NCBI RefSeq assembly: GCF_954871325.1
Contig: NC_088776.1
Coordinates: 46,766,569 to 46,830,568, forward strand
Reading direction: 5' to 3'
Source of the DNA: Gordionus sp. m RMFG-2023
Taxonomy: Eukaryota > Nematomorpha > Gordioida > Chordodea > Parachordodidae
Length of the DNA: 64,000 nt
In this document: positions 46,840-59,211 of the stretch, one piece after another
How the letters are laid out: each line of letters opens with the position of its first letter
Position numbering within the stretch: position 1 is the first letter of the stretch
Notes under the pieces: generated by a model
What the model was told of the DNA's origin: nothing
The model's input: the letters and a program-made list of their open reading frames with translations, nothing else
Database searches by the model: none
Made by a program: the position numbers and the translations under genes

Positions 46840-48480
46840 AAAATTACAACATTTTGTATAAATTTGACCGTCAAAACTTTAACTAAAAAAAGATTTTGAT
46901 TGCACGATCGATCTTATTTTATCGCGATTTGTGAAGGCGCAATATGCGGAAGAAAGGCCAAACCCGAAAAGACTGCCGACTAAAACTTTGCGAGGTCCGG
47001 CTAAAAATATAAATTCATTTATTATTTTTCATTAAAATATAATCTTTGATTTTATCAAAAAATTATTCCATTCGATCGAAATATTAAAAGGTTCCGTTGT
47101 TCAAATTGAGGTGATATTTGTTTTAAAAAGGAGAAAACACAAACAATTTTGCGTTTTTTTAAAGCAAAAAACACGTTTATGTACACATTACCATTTAATA
47201 AGAAATAAAATGCGAAACAAAATCGCTTGAATTTGTAGGAAGTAATAGTAGCAATAATAAATTAATATTATGAATTATTCCCAAATATTAATATTAAAAA
47301 GTTTTTAAATGATAAATTAGGAAGGCCACATTGTCAATTTTTTCCCTGGCAGTTATTAATCTATTTTGATAGTGACTGAATTAAAATTTTATTTCCCTTA
47401 CAACATTCAAACAAAAATATTTCATTTGTTTAAATTTTTTGCAAGCCTAATCAATAAATAAAATCTAAAGGTGGTGTTATAATATAATAACGGCAAAAAG
47501 TAGGGACATACATTGGGTCTTTCTATTTTAGGCCCAGCCTGATTTGACTATTTTTTTAAAAACTCTTAAAATATATATTTGAAATAGGCTCGGACCTATA
47601 AATTTAAAAATAGTTTGGGCCAGGCTTGAAAAATTCTAAAAAAAATTTCTCAAAATATAATGATAAGTAAAACTTATATATTTATAAAACCCTATTAACG
47701 ATTTTTGCTTTATTTATCTCATAAAAATGCTTTAAATTTATATTTTTTAATTAAAAATGTCGGATCGAGATCGGGCCTAGCAATAATTTAGGGACTGGCC
47801 AAAAAAAGCAAACTTGCAGGGCTCTGGGTTTAAGTATATTCTGATTTTTCAATTATAAATTCAGGAGGAAAAATTTGGTTTTTTTAAATAGAATACCTTT
47901 AAATGTATTAGTAAAACAAGTTAATCAAAAAAAATTTAAAGGTCCAAGTTTGGTCATAACAAAACTTCTTCAAGACAAAAAATCTTATACGTCAAGAAAC
48001 TTCATTTTTTGTTTTTACTATTAATGCAATAAGTTACAACTGTTCTAAGTCTATTAGAGTTCTTTATATTGATAACCATTAACGTTTCTAGATGTAATAT
48101 TAAAAATATTTGTCACCTTATATTTTTATAAAATAAACTTAGATTAATAGTTTGGATCAAATCTGAGTTCGATCTGTTTGGACCGGACTAAAATGAACAG
48201 CATTTCTTAATTTTAAACATGAGCCTGTACCGAACCTGGTGTAATTTTAATAAGGCTCAACCAAACCAAGTCTAGAAATGTGTGCTCATATCAGAACCAA
48301 CCTCAGTTTGATTGGTTGGATAGGTCAATTCAGAACTATAGTATATTGTCGGGCTCACTGCAATAGAAATTTTAATAATACACAAAAATTATTTTAAAAT
48401 TAATGATAAATTAAAATTTAATAAGCTATTTATGTAATAAAATTATCCTTTATAACATGAATAAACATCGATTAACCCAT
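46840..48480. other. Spacer with old hAT-like ends
   Basis: No gene. Around 47490-47828 GGCC-rich words end in cttgcagggctctg, which is a family A right terminus. 48160-48360 has ggacc/cctgtaccgaacc words like other decayed ends. Nothing else stands out. Confidence 0.4.
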
Positions 48481-50388
48481 TACTTACTAATGTTTAAATA
48501 TTCCTGTGTCGTTAAATACTACTTTTGAAAGTAGCGCGCTACCGCCAACGCTATATGGCAAAATAATATTAACGGGATATTGCTAGAAAGTCCTTCCTTC
48601 CAAAGAAAGATTTCTATCATTCACTTTCAAAAATTCAAAAAAGTAGTACGTTAGCTACTCTTTTTTTATATAAAATAGCGAAATTAATAAATTTTTTATA
48701 AATCTAATATAGGTCCATAAAATTAATATTTCAAATTCAAACACGCAAAAATATTGATATAAAAATATGTAAAATATATGCATTATTTATTTTATTGCAT
48801 ATTAATATTTAAATCATCTATGTTATCATCTCCAAGTCTAAATCGAGGATCAGGAGGTATACGTTTTACCTTATTAAATAAGTTCCTGCAATTGAGGGCA
48901 ATGTGATATTCAATTTTCTAAATTTTTACATAAGAAAAATTATCAAAAATGTTCATTTGAGTATTTTAGCGTCTAGGCGATTCTTAGCTAATGTATCTTC
49001 GTTGGGTATTAAATTAATCAACGTTATCAATAGCCTATTTGCTACTCTTTCCAATTAAGTTAATAAAAGACCAGAACATATATACTTTATTTTACCTTCA
49101 TGGGTCCCAACAATTTGCTGTGTGCAAATGTAAGAGGCGTTTGATAGATCTAATATTGAGGACTCTTTTTAATTATAATTCTTGCCATTACTTATGCGAA
49201 CAGGATATCTTAGTACCAAAAAAAATGAATTCAGATTTATAAAAAAGTGATTATGAATGAAACAAGGAAATTGGCTATACTGTATAAATTATAAAATTAT
49301 TATCAGCTAATTTTTGAACATCTGGTTCTGTTAGTAACACCAATATTATCGATCTCTGAAATTTTAAGTAAAGATATTCTAAATTTAAAACAGTAGATAA
49401 TAATTTTCAGTTGTTAAAGCATCTAGATACAAAAATGTGGTATCAGCAACTTGACACACTATAAAAGGTATCTGTATCAATTTTTAGCTACATTTTTGTA
49501 GTATTTGGACCGATGGATCCCCCAGTCTGAATGGGAAAAATACAGTCCGTGATTGGGGGTCCGGGATATTCGATGACGGGATCAAGGGGGCCGAGTTTTA
49601 TCGATTTAGTCATGGAATCACTTGGACAACGTAGTTAAAATAATATTTTCAAAGTTTATTCAACAAAGTAAAATTACAAAAAAAATATCAATTTTTTTTA
49701 AAACGAACGAAAATAATTAATGATCTAAAAAGTGTTTTGTTTTCAACCTTTATAATTTTTAAAACAAAGATAAAAAAAAAGTTGTTATTTAATCGTGATA
49801 CAATCATTCATGAAACTGGTAAGAACCAGTTTCAAATGCAATATAAAAATAAGGTATAATATATCAATTTCATAACAAAATAAAGGAAGATGGGAAAACA
49901 AAAGAAACAAGTGGAGAAAAAAAAGAAATAAGTTGTACGGGACAAGGGGGGGGGGAGGTCAAACATAACAATTTTGATATAATTTTATTTTACGTTTTTT
50001 TATATTAAAAATAATAATATTTAAATTATAATTTAATAATATGTCCGAGTTTATTTCATTATAAAAACAAACCAGACAAATTTTATTTTATGCAATGGAC
50101 GACAAATTACAATTTATTTTATTTATATTGATTTAAAAAAAAAATATCATAATTTTTAGATCAATATTTTAAGCCATTTCTGAAAAAAATCAAAATTAGA
50201 TTTTGAAATAAGTTTTGACACTCATCAAATTTTGAAATTACTTTTAAAAATGAGTGTCAGGGTTTTAATATATTTAATGATTATCTCAATATAAAGTTGT
50301 TATTCATTAAATATAGAAAGAGTCGCGTGTGGCTAAAAATGTCTTTACAGATAAAAAAACGGGTGCCTAATATAAAAATATTGAGAAT

Positions 50389-52303
50389 TGTGTTGTTTAT
50401 TCAAATTTGTGAAATAATTTATTTTGATGTTAATTGAGTATTAATTTAAATATCTATTGAAATGTTTTAGTATATATACCAGTTGATTATTATACATATG
50501 ATTATTATTATTTGATTTTTAAAAGTAGAAATAAAATTTAATCCAAAACACAAAATATAACTTGTATTTTTCTTGTTTTCTTCATGGCGCCCCGGTACGT
50601 TTTTGTAAAAAAAAAGAAGAAAATATATAAAATTTGCCTAAAATTAAAAAAAAAAATTAAATTCGAAGGACATGACTTGTTTTTAAAAAAAAAATATATA
50701 TAGTCAAATATTATTCTGATATATACATATACAAAAGTGAGCTACCTATTGAGATGACTACCTTATCTATTGATATGACTACCTAGATGACTACCTATTG
50801 TAATGATTGCTTAATCTATTGATATGACTACCTATTGAGATGACTACCTTATCTATTGATATGACTACCTATTGTGATGACTGCTTAACCTATTGAGATG
50901 ACTGCTTAACCTATTGAGATGACTGCTTAACCTATTGAGATGACTACCTTATCTATTGATATGACCAAGAATCATACCTTAGCACGTTTTTTCAGGCAAA
51001 AAGCTTCTTTCTTTATGGTGTCCTGGCTCTGGATGTTGGACTGGAATATGATAACCAGCACCTAACTTAATGTGACAATCTGGACGTTAGGTTATGAATT
51101 CTATATTGTGAGACCAATGATGATTACTTATTATTCTAATCCACGTAAGAAGAAAAGTTATTATAAATTAAAATTTTATGCCGAGATAAAGGCATGTTAT
51201 AAATATACTTATTAAAATAACTTAAATGTAAATCAATAATGAACATATTTGAACACATAAAAAGCCTTAAAAAAATTATTTACTTAATTTCTTAGTGAAA
51301 TATTGATATTTTTTTGATTTCTTGTATGATGACCAATTGTTGTAAATTAACTAAACCTAAAGATGAATTTTTAGATATAATTAAAAATAAACCATTAAAA
51401 ATCCTAAACAAGAAGATAAAACTTTAATTTCAAATATATTAAAATGTAATTAAAACATGAATTAAAAGGTTTAAATAACATGATTGATTTAAATAACCCT
51501 TATAAGTAATACTTAATATGATAAAAATGTTTTTGAAATAAAGCTTTTGAAGACAAGTTATGTAACATCTTCATTTTAGATAAGTATTTAAATGATGTGA
51601 CGAGATCATTTTCTAAAAATTATCTTATGAAGAATTTTTATTAAAAATAACACTTTTTTAATTAAAACTAGGGTGTGAAATTAAAATTTTTTATTTAAAG
51701 AGAGGGAAATGTGAATAATATTTTATTTGCATATTTAAACCTCGGAGATTGAAAATAAATAAAAATAAATTAAATATTAAAACGCAACTTAAATTATTAA
51801 AATAAAATATTAAAACGCTACAAATTATTAAAATAAAATATATAAAACGCAAAATTTAAAAAAAACGCGAAATTTTATATAATCTTTTTTGATTTATCAT
51901 TCTTACGGAATTCTACATATTTATTCCAAATTTAAAATTTTATTCCGTATTCCATATATTCAAATTTGATCAATTATTCCTTATGATAATGATAACGTAC
52001 AACAATTTTAACAAACCTACGAAAGCGTATGGACTCACGCGACTCAGACAGACTTATGCGCCCACCGAGCAGCAACTTGATGCTTTGTCGAGGAGGGGAA
52101 TGTTAATTGTGTTGTTTATTCAAATTTGTGAAATAATTTATTTTGATGTTAATTGAGTATTAATTTAAATATCTATTGAAATGTTTTAGTATATATACCA
52201 TTTGATTATTATACATATGATTATTATTATTTGATTTTTAAAAGTAGAAATAAAATTTAATCCAAAACACAAAATATAACTTGTATTTTTCTTGTTTTCT
52301 TCA
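50389..52303. mobile_element. Non-autonomous LTR element (TRIM/LARD-like), looks whole
   Basis: Two 196-base direct repeats, 50389-50584 and 52108-52303, begin TG and end CA and differ at one position that I can find. A 5-bp target duplication AGAAT flanks the element (50384-50388 and 52304-52308). Right after the left LTR is tggcgccccggtacg, a primer-binding-site-like stretch. Just before the right LTR is gaggagggga, a polypurine-tract-like stretch. The 1523-base interior codes for nothing recognisable, so it must borrow enzymes from another LTR element. Near-identical LTRs imply a recent insertion. Confidence 0.93.
50738..50966. repeat. Tandem minisatellite inside the LTR element
   Basis: Head-to-tail variants of ctattgagatgactac with ttat or ttaa spacers, about 20-26 bases each and roughly ten copies. 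They alternate gagatgactac with gatatgactac. The array lies close behind the primer-binding-site-like stretch. Confidence 0.88.
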
Positions 52304-54136
52304 AGAATATTTTATTATTAAATTCTAACAAAAATTTTATTAAATTTATTAGCTCACTCTCAAATTTGAATATTAACAGTAGAATCTTAAATTAAACTTT
52401 ATGCACACCTTACATAAGTATAATAAAAATATCTAGATACGTTTCTAGAAGAGATATATGCGTCGAAATCCATTTTTAGACGATGTATCTGTCGCTAGAT
52501 ACATTTGATAGTATTTTTAACAACTCTGATAATTCTATAATTAATATTATATTTCCATATTTTTTTAAATCAAGCTGCTTGATTTATTAAGAGATATCGT
52601 CCTTCGTTATTTATGCATCTAATATTAATTTTTTTTATTGAGTTTAAACTTTTACAAATTTGAGGAAAGGTAATTCCATAATATTATTTTTTAGTGAAAT
52701 TTTGTGATCATCATCTAAGTCACAATCTTTCATATCTATCTCCATTGGCGGCCCACTATTTTAAATAACTTAAAATTAGATTTATAAAGCATTTTTCGAA
52801 CTATAAATTTCACTTAAAGATTATAATATAAACTTGATTATTATTAAATTATAAATAAATTTTTGTATTTGTTTATAGTATATATTAAAAAGAGCGCATT
52901 ACCGCTATAGATATTTTTTAAATAGAGTACTATTAACTATGCTACTAAAAAGTGGCGCATAGATCTGGAATTTAAACATTAAATTTGACTTAAAATTATT
53001 CATTTATTTTATGATTTATAATTTTGATAAAAGAATGTAGATTGTCTAGGCATATCTTTCCTTTTTCTGGAAATAATGATTTTAAAAAATTGAACTCATT
53101 TTGTTATATTTATAACCTCCTAAAAAAATTAATTAAAATAAATTTTAATTTCAAATATTATTAATTTGAAAACTCATACTAAACTATAATATTAGTTTCA
53201 GAAGTATTAATTATTTGAAGATATATAGCAAAATAATTACATGTTCAAATTTTCAAACATTGGTAAATAATGTTATCTAAAATAAGAATCCATTTAACAA
53301 AAAATTCTCTAATTTGGAAACTAATGTAGATATATTTTTAGAAAATTCATTTGTTGATAAACTTGAAATTGTTATAATTAGGTAATTCCATGACAAATCG
53401 ATCAGTGATTTGGACGTCCATCTTAAAAATAAAGGACTTGGATGTTAGCCATTTATGTTGTAAATTTTAATAAAATAAAAAATATATTGCACTAGCTCAA
53501 CCATATCTAAAGATATACGCCTTCAAAGTAGAAAATCGAGCAATGTGTGATTTAATTAAATCTTGTTTTTTTTAAAAATACTTAAGATAGAATTATAAAT
53601 TATATATCATTTTCTAGCCCTTAAAATTTTACGTAGGAAAATATTGTAAAAAAATTAAAATTTTTCAAGTGTTTTCATATTATCAGAATAAAATGAGACT
53701 TTCTTAATATCCTCTAGCGTTTCAAGTGTAATCAACAATTCAGACTCAACTTTTTGGGGGTGTTGATATTTTTCTAAAAATGTTTATTATTTTTATTAAT
53801 AAAAAAATAATCTAGGTGGCCTTATATTCAAAAATCTTATAACATAATATATTTAATAAAAACATCAATAGTATTGGTATTAAAATGAAAAGTTATATTG
53901 AGTATAGCCAATATGATCTCGGCGATATGTAAGCAGACAGCCCATACAGATGATTACATTTGGATGCTATATTGTAAAATTAACATATTTAAAAATTTTA
54001 TATATAAACTATTATAAAAAATATATTGATTATCATTATCGTATTCTATTTTGTGCTTATTAATGGAATTTCCCGAGGCCATATTTGTTGGTTTGTCCTG
54101 TCGCTGTTGGGATCTACTATCGTTATTATTTGATGT

Positions 54137-54401
54137 CATTTGTGGGGTAAAAGAAGGATGTTAGTCCATGGGGTTGTAAAAATATATATCTCCACAGCAA
54201 TTTTATTCCTTTTAGTACTGTAGCTAACCACTAAAAATCGGCAGACAGGTCCAGACCATGGTCTTAAATAAAAGACCGTATATTTATGAAGATTTTTGGT
54301 GGTTAGCCAAAGTAACAAAAAAAAATGAAATGACTGATAGATATATATTTCTTTTTTACATTCCCTAGGACCATCACCATCTTTCTTTTACCCCACGAAT
54401 G
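54137..54401. mobile_element. Inner fold-back MITE with TGGGGTAAAAGAAGGATG ends
   Basis: Left end catttgtggggtaaaagaagg and right end ctttcttttaccccacgaatg are inverted repeats. A second, inner pair (agctaaccactaaaaatc and gatttttggtggttagcc) continues the hairpin. It lies inside the large inverted-repeat element. Confidence 0.8.
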
Positions 54402-54433
54402 AGGAAAAGATATGGGTGCCCATTAATCAAATA

Positions 54434-55021
54434 CAGTGTTGTGTAGATTTCATGGAAAACATTTCCATATATTTTAATTTATTTGTAAATAAAATTATTA
54501 AACTTGTAAAAATTTATAAGAATATATAAATATGTTATTGTAAGAATTCGGTTAATGATGCTTACTACCTTAAGGTACTACCTATCAAATTTGAATTTTG
54601 TTTATTTTTCATTTGGATAGGCACTACCAAATATATTTATAATATATATTTGAAAAATCGTGATTTTTGGAAAACCCCTATGGCCTAGTAGGCAAGAGCT
54701 TCGCTTACTAAGGTTCGAATCCCGGGAATGGTCATGTTTTTTTTCTTAATCTAACTTGGTGGTTCCATCCTTGGGGGGATGATATATAGGAGGCCGGACT
54801 CGACCACGTGATTCCGTATTAATATATTAAATAATAATGATCTTATTACATTTTAATAAATTTTGGTCGGTATTTAGCAAATTAGGTTGGTATTTAGAAT
54901 ATTTCCATACATTCACTTGGTAGTAAGTATCATTAACCTAATAATTCTTTGCAACAAATAATTTTAATTGTAAATAAATTAAAAAATATGAAAATGTTTT
55001 TCATCAAATCTGCACAAGACT
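54434..55021. mobile_element. Middle inverted-repeat element carrying a SINE
   Basis: Left arm 54434-54575 (gttgtgtagatttcatgg, ttttaatttatttgtaaat, ggttaatgatgcttactacc) pairs with right arm 54919-55021 read backwards. The loop contains a tRNA-derived SINE. It sits within the larger palindrome at 53391-55638. Confidence 0.75.
54675..54835 (+). repeat. tRNA-derived SINE
   Basis: An A box (tggcctagtagg) and a perfect consensus-type B box (ggttcgaatcc) are 34 bases apart, as in a Pol III promoter. The tRNA-like head is followed by a body containing gaggccggactcgaccacg. The arms do not fold as a complete tRNA. It sits in the loop of the middle inverted-repeat element. Confidence 0.72.
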
Positions 55022-56064
55022 ATAATAACGATTAAATCTCATAACAGCGACAGGACGTACTTACAAATTATCGCACAGGAAATTCTATTAATAAGCGTAA
55101 AAATAAATACGCTAAAAACAAGAGGTTTTTTTAAATAATAGTTTGTCTATAAAATTTTAAAATATGTATATTTTACAATATAGCGTCGCTTGCTTACATA
55201 TTGCCCCGGGACATCATATTGGTTATATTCAATATTATTTATTTTAATACTAATACAATTCATATTTTTATCAAATATATTATGTTATAATGATTTTCGA
55301 ATATAACGCCATCTATATATCTATAAAATTAGAAAAAAATGACTATCGAGTCTTTTTATAAAATAGTATAATATAAAGGTAATAAACATTTTTAAAGAAT
55401 AACATCACATAAAAAAATCCCTTCCTAACAATGTTTTATTTTCACCGGAATTAAGAAATTTTTTAATTTTTTTCAATGTAAAATTTTAAAGGGCTATAAA
55501 ATGATATATAATTTGAGAGCTTTAAAATTTTGATTTTACTAAATATACAACATAGATTATCATGTCAATTTTGTCCATTTTAGAGAAGGTCGTCAGAAAA
55601 TCTCGTTTTTTGGTCGATCTGACGTGGAATGACCCAATTTACCACCAAATTATATAAGAGATGCCACTCAGAATAAAAATATGGACAAAAAAATTTCTGA
55701 AAATATTTTTTACTTTGAACCATCATTTTTTTAAAATTTTTTTACAGAAATGGAAATTTTGTGTTATTGAAATTACAGCCAACCCTGTGACCTTAGTCAC
55801 TCATTACTCAAGAATAATTCCACTTTTTAGATGCTAGAGCTCCCAACATAAAATATCCATCAATATTAGCCAACTAAATATGAGTGATTATCTCCTATGT
55901 TCAATTTATAAGAGGAGTCGATTTATGAAAAAAATAATTGTGAATTAACCATATTTAATCTTTTTTGCCAAATTATTAAAGAATAGAATGGAAGTTTTAA
56001 ATAATAATGAAGTAAAGCATTAATTCGAAATTTAGTTTATGTATTATTGTTGTAAAAAGGTTTG

Positions 56065-56232
56065 ACGTAACCCATTTTAAATTAAGATTTTAGCCAAAAT
56101 AATATTATGCAAGTCTCGAGAATTCGTGTCCGAATCTTTCTACCATCTATGAGCATAATATCCACTTACATAATATTTTTTGGTGAAAATATTGGGTTAA
56201 CTGTTTTTAAAAATCAAGCCATTTAACAAGTG
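56065..56232. mobile_element. Fold-back MITE, GTGTTGTTAAACGG family, degenerate copy
   Basis: Keeps gattttagccaaaataatat, gcaagtctcgagaattc, tgaaaatattgggttaactg and ccatttaacaa in family order. The left terminus is eroded. Confidence 0.62.
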
Positions 56233-57139
56233 CCATTAAATATTGGATCAGGGTCAATATTTAGTGATTTAAAGTTCTTTTGAATTTGGCCGTTTATTGT
56301 TTTTGTTATTTTATGATTGTATGTATATATAATTATATATTTTTATTTCCACATAATTTCATAATAAACAATAGGAACCAAAATTTTTTTAAAAAAATTG
56401 AATAATTTAAAAAGAGAGAGTAGTTAAATTGATATTATTTTATACCTGCAAGAAGAAAAACATCTAAAAATAACTAATGAGTCACTGTTGAAATGCTAGA
56501 TTTGACTAATTTTAAAAAGTAGTTCAAAATATTTTAGCTTAACGTAAATAACCCAAGCTAGGATGTTTTGATATAACAGAAAAGTTTGGACATTTATTGG
56601 CAAAATTTTGTTATAATTATTTTTGCAAAAGTCTGGATTTCGCCATATTAAAAATCGGCTAATTCTGCCATTTAACAACCTAAATTCAGCCATAAACATT
56701 TCACATATTTAGAATGAGATTTTTTAACCTTGGAGATTAAAAACCCATAATATACAAAATCATTTGTGAAAGTTAGTTGGCTTCTTTGAAAAGAAAATAT
56801 TAATTTTTTAATGACATTAGTTCAAAGTTAGATGGTAAATAAAAATAAATTTAAATATATGATTGGTATCAGTCATCTAATTAGTTTTATAGTATATTGA
56901 AAAATATTGGATAGAATGGTGAAAAGTTTTTTGATCAGCACAGCCCTAGCTTATATACAGTATATTAAAAAACATATTAATAAACCAAAAAAATTTACTA
57001 CATCATTGCAGTGAGACTAACATATAATATTTGATTATTGTTTTCAGTTAAAATAGCTTTTAAAAAAGTCTCAAACAACTCCTACATTTATTAGATTCTA
57101 ATTTTATTTAAAAATATGAAAACCTCTTCTAGTTATTAG

Positions 57140-57331
57140 AGTTGTTAAATGGCTCAATTTTTAAAAACAGCTAACCAAATATTTTAGCTCAAAAATATTT
57201 CGCAAGCCTCGAGATTTTTCTCATAGAAGGCAGAAATATTTGGACATCTATTAACAAAATCTCAAGGCATGCACAATATTTTTTGGCTAAAACATTGGAT
57301 TGGATTAAAAATCGAGTCGTTTAACAACACT
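57140..57331. mobile_element. Fold-back MITE, GTGTTGTTAAACGG family, in a TIM23 intron
   Basis: Starts gttgttaaatggctca and ends gagtcgtttaacaacact. The core keeps gcaagcctcgagatttt and its partner aaatctcaaggcatgca. It sits 66 bases beyond the donor of the last TIM23 exon seen. Confidence 0.8.
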
Positions 57332-57396
57332 ACTATTTATATTTAAAGAGAAATAGTCTCCTTGTGAGTATTTTTAAATAAATAAGAAAAACATAC

Positions 57397-58131
57397 TTGT
57401 TGATTTAAATAAGGCCCCCGTTAAGGTTGCTGAAGTTATCGTATTTATTTCATCATCTTTGCCCCTTGCCCAAGATAACAACACACCAAAACTACTATAC
57501 ATTAAAGCTTTTGTATGATAAATCATATTTAATATATTCTAAAGTGTGTCAAATCAATTTATTAATTAAAATAACAATTTGATTAAAAATTAAATATCTT
57601 TTAAACAAATTTTATATTACTATACCCATGATTCCTAATATGTTTGCTGTGCCAGCTCCTTGTCTAGTCATAAAATTTAGAAGTCTAAATTATATAAGTT
57701 AGATATAGAAAATAAATAAATTACTGAGTTCTTTTGACTGTGCCTTTTAGATCAGCCACATGTGTTTCTTTCAATCCATTGTATAGCCCATTTATTCCTC
57801 CAATTGCTGAGCCTTCATAAATAATTTGCATTTTACAAAAATAATAATAAATTTTCAAAAACCTGCAATTACTGACGATCCTATTTGAGAAAAAGCAAGT
57901 TCAAAACGTCCTCGTTGCTTATTTGCCCCTTCAGGAAGTATGAATTCTGGTTCATTCTTAAAAATAAAGATGATAATATTTGTCAAAACTATAAACCTTA
58001 TATAATAGTGAAGGGTCAAAGTTTAAATAAGGGGACATCATCGTCGATGCATACGCTAAACAAAGATTAAAAGAAAATTAAAATAATAATAAAATACTTT
58101 GATGTTTAGTCTTAAAATTATCCTCATTCAT
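57397..58131 (-). CDS. TIM23: TIM23, mitochondrial inner-membrane translocase channel subunit, 3' end missing
   Basis: Six exons join in phase: 58131-58098, 58055-57997, 57956-57863, 57812-57725, 57684-57626 and 57507-57397. The introns are 42, 40, 50, 40 and 118 bases. The 148 residues read align from memory with TIM23: MSPYLNFDPSLLYK, EFILPEGANKQRGRFELAFS, GSAIGGINGLYNGLKETH, RTQLLNFMTRQGAGTANILG and SSFGVLLSWARGKDDEINTI. This is the Tim17/22/23 fold, here the first three of four membrane segments. The N-terminal domain is short (about 30 residues before EFILP versus about 60 in human). The protein imports presequence-bearing precursors as part of the TIM23 complex. The last exon read ends at a good gtatgt donor, so roughly 50-60 residues remain, probably beyond a long intron to the left. 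It is divergent with CNOT11. Confidence 0.93.
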
Positions 58132-58691
58132 TGCTAAAGTGATAGCTGCTATAGTAAAAATATTGGGTAACTATTCATTGACTTATTATATGTATTATAT
58201 AGCTTTTTTTAACCACAGGTTACAGCGCTATGTGTCTTTAAATTTAAATAGATAGAATGGTTGAGTTAAACATTGCTTTATGAACTAGCTCAATACTTAT
58301 AAGGTCCATCTTTAATCCCAAAGATAATTAAATGGAAACACGAAAACGTGATTTATAAGTATTTATTAGAAAGATTATAATTAGAGATGTAGATATCTCT
58401 GTGTCTAATATCTAATTCCTTGGAAATAATTTTGCCACAATTATTGACCAATATCGCTGAGTCTTTCTTAACAACTTCAACACAAGAATTTTGAATTAAT
58501 TATTTAGTATATTTTTAATATTTTATTGTTTGGCATAGATTTTAAAATTATAATTATATTGAGTTCTTTTAATTTGAGCTCTATCTATGGCCAATTAAGA
58601 CCAGTTATGATTTAGCATTAAATTGGGTCTCTATAAAGTCATATGTTTGTTTTATCAAATCATTCAATCATAATTTTTATAAAAAAAAACC
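58132..58691. promoter_or_regulatory. Shared upstream region of TIM23 and CNOT11
   Basis: The two start codons point away from each other and are 560 bases apart, so both promoters must lie here unless there are non-coding first exons. The stretch is AT-rich and no specific factor site or TATA box can be distinguished from background. Confidence 0.6.
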
Positions 58692-59211
58692 ATGACGCTT
58701 TCGCAATCAGAAGTTAATTCATTATCAAAGTAATCGCTTATTCAATAATATTTAAATTTTTTCAAGCTTGTTAGCAGAAGATTATGTTGAAAATCATTCG
58801 TTTGAAAGCTTATCTACTTCGTTTCACCATTATTTTCAAAAAGTGGATTATTTTAAAATAGGATCCATGCTGGTACAGACATGCTTTATTAAATTTATAA
58901 TTTTTTAAATTTAAGGTTCTATTATTGCAGCAACATGATTTAATTCCCCTGTCTACTCAACGCTTAGTATGTATTTACCTATTATATGAAATGTATAAAA
59001 ATGATCCATTGGATATAAATCCATTTACAACTGTTTTTTATTTATTATTGGTAAATTTACATTAAAATATTAGTATGTCAAAATTTTATAGACTTCGTCT
59101 GAAGATATTAAAAATAAAAGTCAACGCATGGATTTTAATGGAACTCTAGCAGCTATTAATGCTTCTGAAAAATACTTTTTAGCAGCACTTTTATCCAACA
59201 ATGCAAATGAG
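58692..59211 (+). CDS. CNOT11: CNOT11 exons 1-4, CNOT1/CNOT10-binding domain
   Basis: Four exons with introns of 37, 43 and 41 bases code for 133 residues. The start is the first ATG of the matching frame, with aaaaaaaaacc before it. Phase joins are AA|C, then phase 0 twice. Exon 4 (TSSEDIKNKSQRMD... INASEKYFLAALLS) corresponds to the human PITPPEKFFLSQLM region, but the Pro-rich context is replaced. Confidence 0.93.

Larger units (their letters stand above)
48506..52970 (-). mobile_element. hAT family B copy split by an LTR element
   Basis: The left side (48506-48910) repeats the family B gtagcgcgctac words and, on the minus strand, a decayed version of the dimerisation region that corresponds to 8760-8890. 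The right side (52590-52970) reads an acidic start (MEIDMKDCDLDDD, ELPFPQ) like the family B N-terminus, then more gcgc-containing end words. The LTR element at 50389-52303 lies between, so the hAT is older. Its terminal bases are too changed to give a target duplication. Confidence 0.7.
53391..55638. mobile_element. Large inverted-repeat element, arms about 600 bp
   Basis: The left arm (about 53391-54035) and right arm (about 55085-55638) pair over their whole length. Clear matches: ggtaattccatgacaaatcg with the complement of cgatctgacgtggaatgacc; attatatatcattttctagc with gctataaaatgatatataat; acataatatatttaataaaa; and ccaatatgatctcgg. Divergence is around 20-30%. No protein-coding region is recognised between the arms. 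Class unknown; it could be a fold-back DNA transposon. Confidence 0.78.
55640..57390. other. Region downstream of the last TIM23 exon found
   Basis: Should contain intron and perhaps the final exon of TIM23, but no stretch coding for the Gly-rich last membrane segments could be read. It contains a degenerate fold-back MITE (56065-56232) and a better copy (57140-57331). The rest is AT-rich. Confidence 0.4.

Noticed and set aside
49500-49640. GC-richer patch with gatcccccagtct and gattgggggtc
   Set aside because: A short hairpin inside decayed hAT sequence. No gene or known element end assigned.
50738-50966. CRISPR-like array
   Set aside because: The units are contiguous variants of one word with no unique spacers. 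It is a minisatellite within an LTR element in eukaryotic DNA.
54675-54760. Functional tRNA gene
   Set aside because: A and B boxes are good, but the acceptor and T stems do not pair. A SINE head fits better.
34900-57390. Last exon of TIM23
   Set aside because: No Gly-rich segment like the fourth membrane helix was readable on the minus strand. Short exons in AT-rich DNA may be missed by eye.
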